In this document: positions 59,601 to 64,000 of the stretch, one piece after another
Layout of the letters: the number at the start of each line of letters is the position of its first letter
How positions within the stretch are numbered: the first letter of the stretch is position 1
Assembly: GCA_963815135.1 (NCBI GenBank)
Contig: CAWFFO010000009.1
Coordinates: forward strand, 178,040 to 242,039
Reading direction: 5' to 3'
DNA length: 64,000 bases
DNA from: CAIWTU01 sp963815135
GTDB lineage: Bacteria > Desulfobacterota > Desulfuromonadia > Geobacterales > Geobacteraceae
Made by a program: the position numbers and the translations under genes
The notes under the pieces: generated by a model
What the model saw: the letters and a program-made list of their open reading frames with translations, nothing else
Databases searched by the model: none
Told to the model about the DNA's origin: nothing

Positions 59601-61047
59601 GTTGATCCTCCTCTTTGGGCAGATAGGCAGGAGGGATTCCGGTGGCGGCATAGTCAGCCAGCCATTTGCGTACCAGCGCCGGCAGTTGTGTGCCCGCAAC
59701 CGGCGCCTTGAGCGGTGGCGAGGCTATGGGTTCGAGGCTTTTGCGGTGACCGCAGGCGTTGCGCTCTTTGTCTTGTGGTAGCAGCAGGGCGAGTTTTGTA
59801 CCCCGATCCGGGTCCACCAGAACCAGGCGGCTACGGTCCCAGCTTGCATAGCGCAGAGTCAGACGGGGAAGATGGCGAAAGCGGGAGGGGACTTCGAACC
59901 GCACGCCATCAACGGTCACGGTGGCGTCGCTTCTGCGCTGGCTGCGGGTTAGCTCGCGGGTAAAGACGAATCGCAGGGATTCGAGCTGCGGAGCCGGACG
60001 AGAGACCTCAGGGCCGGCCAGCAGGCGCTCGAGCGGAGTGCAGCCTATCTCACTGTGGATTCGGCGGTGATAGTCCTGCTCGACCCAGGCCTGGCTGGCA
60101 CGGTTGAGAAACTCCAGCCGCAACGGCTCTCCTCCCCGCAAAAGCTCCATGAGCCGTCCCTCGAGGTTTGCCCAGAACACCTCCTGTTTGCCATTTTGAT
60201 AGGCAGAGTACGGGAGGGTCGTTTCGTGGCACACCCCGAGCCGGGCCAGACCTTCGCGGGTTTCCTCGGCGATCATCGCGCTGCCGTTATCGGTCATCAG
60301 CGCTCTGGGCTGCCCTCGCTTCAGCATTGCCTGGCAAAGCGCGTGGATCAGGTTCTGCGAGGTTTCCGCCAGATACCACTGCAAGTGGCAGCACAGCCGG
60401 GAACGGTCATCGAGCACCGCACACACCACGGGCGTGTGCCAGCGCCCCGCCTCATCCAGAACCTTGAGACTTCCCTGATGGAAATCCAGGTGCCACAGGG
60501 CGTGGACATGGCTGGCTTCGAAACCGCGGATCTCACGACTGCCCCTCCGATGCGCAGCGCGGAGTTGCCCCTCGGAGGGGCAGGCTGGCAAGATTTGCCG
60601 CACCCAGCCTTTTTCCCGCATCCGACGCCGCACGCTCTGATAGCTGGGCAAGGCCCCCAAATTGGGCACCTCGGCTACTTCGGCGGCAAGGTTGTCGTAA
60701 TGCAACTGCACCGTCCAACGGGGATGCTCCGCGTATTGAACCTCCAGCATCGCCAGAAGTCGCTCGGAGAGCGCATTCCTGCGCCCTGCATCCGAACGCC
60801 GCTTTCGACTGAGTGTCGCAAGCGGGTCGGCCACATCTTTGGCCTGGTAATACCAGCGTTCAATAGTGGAAAAGCCAAGCTGCATCGACTTCCCTGGGTG
60901 CAGGGGATGCTGATAGATGCGGCTGGCCAACGCCCGGAGCTCATCCTGCAAATCTCCAGAGGCCACGGGGCTTGCCAACAGCGGCCCGATGACCTGTAGT
61001 CGAAATCGGGCCCATCGCTGCTTCGGTGAAACTTCCTCTTCCTTCAT
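59590..61047 (-). CDS. Transposon DDE transposase (TniA/Mu-like)
   Basis: 485 residues. An N-terminal helix-turn-helix region is followed by an rve-type catalytic core with D188 (WHLDFHQG), D253 (LMTDNGSAM) and E289 (NGKQEVFW), then a Mu-type C-terminal beta-barrel (TVDGVRFEVP). ATG 61047 is preferred because AAAGGAG is six bases upstream; the frame is open to 61218. Confidence 0.92.
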   Translation of the reverse strand: MKEEEVSPKQRWARFRLQVIGPLLASPVASGDLQDELRALASRIYQHPLHPGKSMQLGFSTIERWYYQAKDVADPLATLSRKRRSDAGRRNALSERLLAMLEVQYAEHPRWTVQLHYDNLAAEVAEVPNLGALPSYQSVRRRMREKGWVRQILPACPSEGQLRAAHRRGSREIRGFEASHVHALWHLDFHQGSLKVLDEAGRWHTPVVCAVLDDRSRLCCHLQWYLAETSQNLIHALCQAMLKRGQPRALMTDNGSAMIAEETREGLARLGVCHETTLPYSAYQNGKQEVFWANLEGRLMELLRGGEPLRLEFLNRASQAWVEQDYHRRIHSEIGCTPLERLLAGPEVSRPAPQLESLRFVFTRELTRSQRRSDATVTVDGVRFEVPSRFRHLPRLTLRYASWDRSRLVLVDPDRGTKLALLLPQDKERNACGHRKSLEPIASPPLKAPVAGTQLPALVRKWLADYAATGIPPAYLPKEEDQHDR

Positions 61048-61201
61048 CTCGGCTCCTTTCTTGGCCGCCATCCAGGCCGCTCCACCACGGAGCACCTTTG
61101 GGTCAGCCAGAAACCGAGGTATAGACCATATTCGTCCCGATATAAATTTCCAACTTTTGCGTGAACCGCGCATGCCGCCTGGGCACCCTCGACTATCCTG
61201 T

Positions 61202-61761
61202 TCAGGCTGCCCCTGCAAACAGACACATACACCGGATCAGGATGATCTCAGGATCCCCGCGGGACAACCCCAGCCGCTTGAGCACTGCCGAAGGAATCGA
61301 ATCCGCCTCCACTGGCGGCATAAAGCGGCCGCGCAATAACTGCCAAACCTGGGTTTGAGGGAAGATTTCGCGGAAGTACGCCAACCACCGCTTCAGGGTC
61401 AAACGAGGCACTCCGAACAACTCCTGGACCTTGCCGGCGCTGTACCCCTCGGTACGTTGCTGGCCAAGCGCGCAAACCACAATGATCACCGCGCCCCAGT
61501 ATACCCGCCGCCCCCAGAACATCACTGACAAGGGTAAAATCCGCCGCCGGCACCCCTCGCGGCCACAGCAAAGGCTCAGCCGCAGAGTATATTCTTCGGG
61601 TATCTTGGGGGGGCCGCCACGGGGCTTGCGCTGGTAAGTTGCTTGATGCAGCGGCCCCCCACAGAAGGGCAACCTTGGGCTCGTGCTGATTCGGCTAGCT
61701 CTTCATCGATTTTATGAAGGAGGAAAAAAAACTTTTCTCGCTTAATTACTTCTGATAACAT
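61202..61761 (-). pseudogene. Transposon zinc-ribbon/helix-turn-helix protein, frameshifted
   Basis: About 186 residues after correction. ATG 61761 opens MLSEVIKREKFFFLLHKI; near 61667-61669 one C is missing on the minus strand (CCC for CCCC), and the frame continues as CPFCGGPLHQATYQ. Cysteines CPFC and LCCGREGC form a zinc ribbon; later GVPRLTLKRWLAYFRE looks like a helix-turn-helix. It is first in the leftward transposon operon. It may bind transposon ends or regulate transposition; this is inference. Confidence 0.75.
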
Positions 61762-61897
61762 GACTCCTGCCTGATTGTCGTTGGGCAAGGAGCTCCTTTT
61801 TATTCCGCCAAGAAATGTGAGGGAGCTCCACCTCTTTTCCCTCACAAATCTCGTCTATTTTTACATCAATTTCCATCATTTTTTTTGGTCACTCTCA

Positions 61898-61902
61898 TGG
61901 TA
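61898..61902 (+). repeat. Target-site duplication, right copy (TGGTA)
   Basis: Same five bases as at 58638-58642, directly after the transposon right end. Confidence 0.92.
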
Positions 61903-62811
61903 GATTATCGATTTGCATCATATGAAGCAAGAAGTTTATCGGTATCGAGAAACAATGTCTTGCCGCTACATATTCCGGCAGACAAAGTCGATTTACCTTT
62001 TTTCCCAAATATTCAAATAGCCTGTGGGCATTTCAAAACGGGTCACGCCGATGCCGAAGAATATCGCAGCCTGGGGCCTGGCCACGGAAAGCTTGACCCA
62101 GCTAGACATTTCATCGCAAGGGCTTCAGGCAATTCGATGAATGGTGGCAAGCAACCCATTCATGATGGCGATTTTCTGTTGCTGGAACGAGTCACGCCAC
62201 AGAGCGCTGGTTCGATAACCGGTCTGATTATGGCGATCGAACGGCATGATGCCGGAGATAACCAGTATTTGTTACGTTTGGTCACAAAACCCAGCCCTGG
62301 TCATTATGTTCTAAAAGCCACCAATCCTGATTACGAGGATTTGGAAGCTGACGAAGAAATGAGAACCTTTGCTCGGTTGAAGGAAGTGCTTAATCCTCTT
62401 GAATTGGCTGTTGGCAGAGCGTTCATGCGTGAGGATATCCCTGATCTCTTTGGTGAAGAATTCAATCCAGGTAACTGGAATTCAGGCCATGTTGTGATCA
62501 GTAATCAGAATGCCCATGTGCTATTGGTGACCTTGAACAAACAGGGGAAAAGTGTGGAACACCGCTATCATGATTATTGGGTAGACGAAGAGACCTTCCA
62601 CTGGCAGAGTCAAAACAGCACGACACCCGAAAACAAACGTGGGAAAGAGTTGATCGACCACCAGAAAATGGGCATTAAGGTCCATCTGTTTGTCCGTGAT
62701 AGTAAACTATCCGGCAACAAAGCGGCCCCCTTCAATTATTATGGCGAAGTTACCTATCTCCATCATAAAGGAAGTGCTCCGATGAGTATAGAGTGGCGGT
62801 TGCAATCATGA
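61903..62811 (+). pseudogene. S24-like and DUF3427 domains, 3' part of the transposon-split gene
   Basis: Resumes in frame with DYRFASYEARSLSV after the transposon. Residues from about 1,050 of the joined protein form a LexA/UmuD (S24)-like domain (HFIARASGNSMNGG, then IHDGDFLLLE), with the serine of SGNSM where S24 proteases have the nucleophile. The C-terminus (YHDYWVDEETFHWQSQNSTT, then APMSIEWRL) is a DUF3427-type domain. Alone it has no good start site; translation from GTG/ATG codons at the transposon border is possible. Confidence 0.88.
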
Positions 62812-62934
62812 ACTGTGCATTACGGCACATTCAGTTGTCACCTTACATATTTTCCCCTTGTCTGATTTCAAACGTTAATCTGTTGATTGCAATCATTCAA
62901 AACGCAAATTTTCTTGAACCAAGGTGTGTGCCTA

Positions 62935-64000
62935 TTGACCAGAAAAAATTTTCTTGATAAATGCCTATATCTGGATATAGAAACATCCGGTAGTGAAACA
63001 ATCCATCACCTTGGCGCTGTTCGTGGTGATGTGATCTTTGAACGGAAAGGCCGCTTTGATCTTCAATCTTCTCTGAATGAGCTTGATTTTCTAACCGAGC
63101 CGGCCCAGTACATTTTGGGCCACAACTTACTTGGTCACGATCTGCCCATTCTCGAATCACAAGCCCCACATCTAAAACTCCTCAAGAAACCCGTCATCGA
63201 CACCCTGTATCTCTCGCCCCTGGCTTTTCCCGAAAACCCTTACCATCGTCTCGTAAAAGACTACAAACTGGTGCGCGATTCAATCAACGACCCGGTTGCC
63301 GATGCTCGTCTGTCAGCCTCGGTCTTTTGCGACCAGTGGGAAAGTTTTGCCGCTCTCCAAGGGAACGAGAAAAATATCCTTTCTTTTTATCGCTACTGTT
63401 TTGCCGACAGCAAAGGGTCTTCCTTTCGATGCGGGGGTCTTGCGGAGGTTTTTACCGCTCTTGGGGCAGAGACAATTACAGAGAACGAAGCTTTTCAGAT
63501 ATTTGAAGGGCATGCCCAGGGTAATGCGTGCGAAAACGCCATTGCCATGGTTTCTTTGAAGTATCTACTTGATCCAGTAAAACGGCCGGCGCTGGCATAT
63601 TGTCTTGCCTGGTTGCGGGTCGCGGGAAATAATTCCGTACTTCCTCCCTGGGTGCGTCATCGTTTCAGCGACATCGTGCCGATCCTGCGTGAACTACGGG
63701 ACATTCCCTGTACCAATCCTTCCTGTATGTATTGCCAAACCACCCATAATCCGACACTTCAGCTGGAGAGATTTTTTGGCTATCCAAGATATCGCGAGAC
63801 ACCTGCAACCGCTGAATGCAAGAGTCTGCAAGAGGAAATCGTTCGCTGCGGCATGGGAGACAGGCCGCAACTGGCCATACTCCCGACCGGTGGCGGCAAA
63901 TCACTCTGCTTCCAGATCCCGGCGCTGGTGCGAAACTTCCGCCGTGGCCTCCTTACGATTGTCATCTCTCCCCTGCAGGCGTTGATGAAGGATCAGGTTG
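62935..64000 (+). CDS. DEDD exonuclease-RecQ-family helicase fusion, 5' part
   Basis: The frame is open from TTG 62935 (AAGGTG eight bases before; GTG 62926 is an alternative) to the window edge, at least 355 residues. The N-terminus is a 3'-5' exonuclease of the DEDD type (YLDIETSG, GHNLLGHDLPIL, VADARL). A Cys-rich segment (CTNPSCMYCQ) follows, then a RecQ-like helicase start: FFGYPRYR, Walker A ILPTGGGKSLCFQIPAL and VISPLQALMKDQV. An exonuclease joined to RecQ recalls eukaryotic WRN in layout only. It lies 123 bases after the split helicase gene and probably belongs to the same locus. Confidence 0.85.
   Translation, partial: MTRKNFLDKCLYLDIETSGSETIHHLGAVRGDVIFERKGRFDLQSSLNELDFLTEPAQYILGHNLLGHDLPILESQAPHLKLLKKPVIDTLYLSPLAFPENPYHRLVKDYKLVRDSINDPVADARLSASVFCDQWESFAALQGNEKNILSFYRYCFADSKGSSFRCGGLAEVFTALGAETITENEAFQIFEGHAQGNACENAIAMVSLKYLLDPVKRPALAYCLAWLRVAGNNSVLPPWVRHRFSDIVPILRELRDIPCTNPSCMYCQTTHNPTLQLERFFGYPRYRETPATAECKSLQEEIVRCGMGDRPQLAILPTGGGKSLCFQIPALVRNFRRGLLTIVISPLQALMKDQV

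Larger units (their letters stand above)
58643..61897. mobile_element. Three-gene DDE/AAA transposon (Tn7/Tn5053/Mu-like), 3.26 kb
   Basis: Ends are inverted: TGAGAGTGAAC on the left and TGAGAGTGACC read inward from the right, with weaker similarity over about 23 bases (17 matches from GTGA). The left end has two exact copies of GAACACGATAAATGA (58650-58664, 58697-58711), likely transposase sites. A 5-bp target duplication fits the Tn7/Tn5053/Mu group. It carries, leftward, a zinc-ribbon protein, a DDE transposase and an AAA ATPase. No cargo genes. A hairpin at 58721-58750 may end leftward transcription. Confidence 0.92.

Overview
The window reads as chromosome of a Gram-negative anaerobe of the Geobacter/Desulfuromonas type. 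This rests on a futalosine-pathway menaquinone operon, a methyl-accepting chemotaxis protein with a haem c motif in its periplasmic sensor, a GEMM-I riboswitch of the type known from Geobacter, and outer-membrane proteins. The species cannot be named from the sequence alone.

Layout. 0-6.5 kb: end of ubiX, then mqnE-mqnC, rnd, and a leftward prmA-rsmE-zinc-ribbon group. 6.5-8.2 kb: a non-coding stretch with a structured segment, then an OmpR-type response regulator without a visible kinase. 8.6-10 kb: a periplasmic Do-family protease. 10.2-16.3 kb: a glycine-cleavage and lipoylation operon, gcvT-gcvH-gcvPA-gcvPB-lipoate ligase-lipA. 16.4 kb: tRNA-Ser(CGA). 16.5-27.3 kb: a heavy-metal-type RND efflux system, an HlyD/ABC exporter and an ArsR regulator, bounded by the tRNA 3' end and a diverged copy of it, so probably an integrated island. 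27.4-40.3 kb: one giant glycine-rich autotransporter gene (about 12.7 kb, currently in three frames) under a GEMM-I riboswitch with its own terminator. 40.9-52.9 kb: mostly single genes, including a secreted protein with three classical C2H2 zinc fingers, amidohydrolase, alginate-export-type porin, a run of small enzymes, a second HtrA-type protease, PilZ, YaeQ and PAP2. 52.9-55.1 kb: the haem-containing chemotaxis receptor. 55.7-64 kb: a likely defence or DNA-processing locus, in which a methyltransferase-PLD-helicase-S24-DUF3427 fusion is split by a 3.26-kb transposon with a 5-bp target duplication and is followed by an exonuclease-RecQ helicase that runs off the window.

Five genes carry an apparent single-base frameshift event: the lipoate ligase, the RND pump, the autotransporter (twice) and the transposon zinc-ribbon gene. 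Some may be sequencing or assembly errors; the G6 tract in the autotransporter could be a real phase-variation site. The strongest candidates for new biology are the cyclic-dinucleotide riboswitch controlling the giant autotransporter, the interrupted multidomain helicase locus, the secreted zinc-finger protein and the tRNA-Ser-bounded efflux island.
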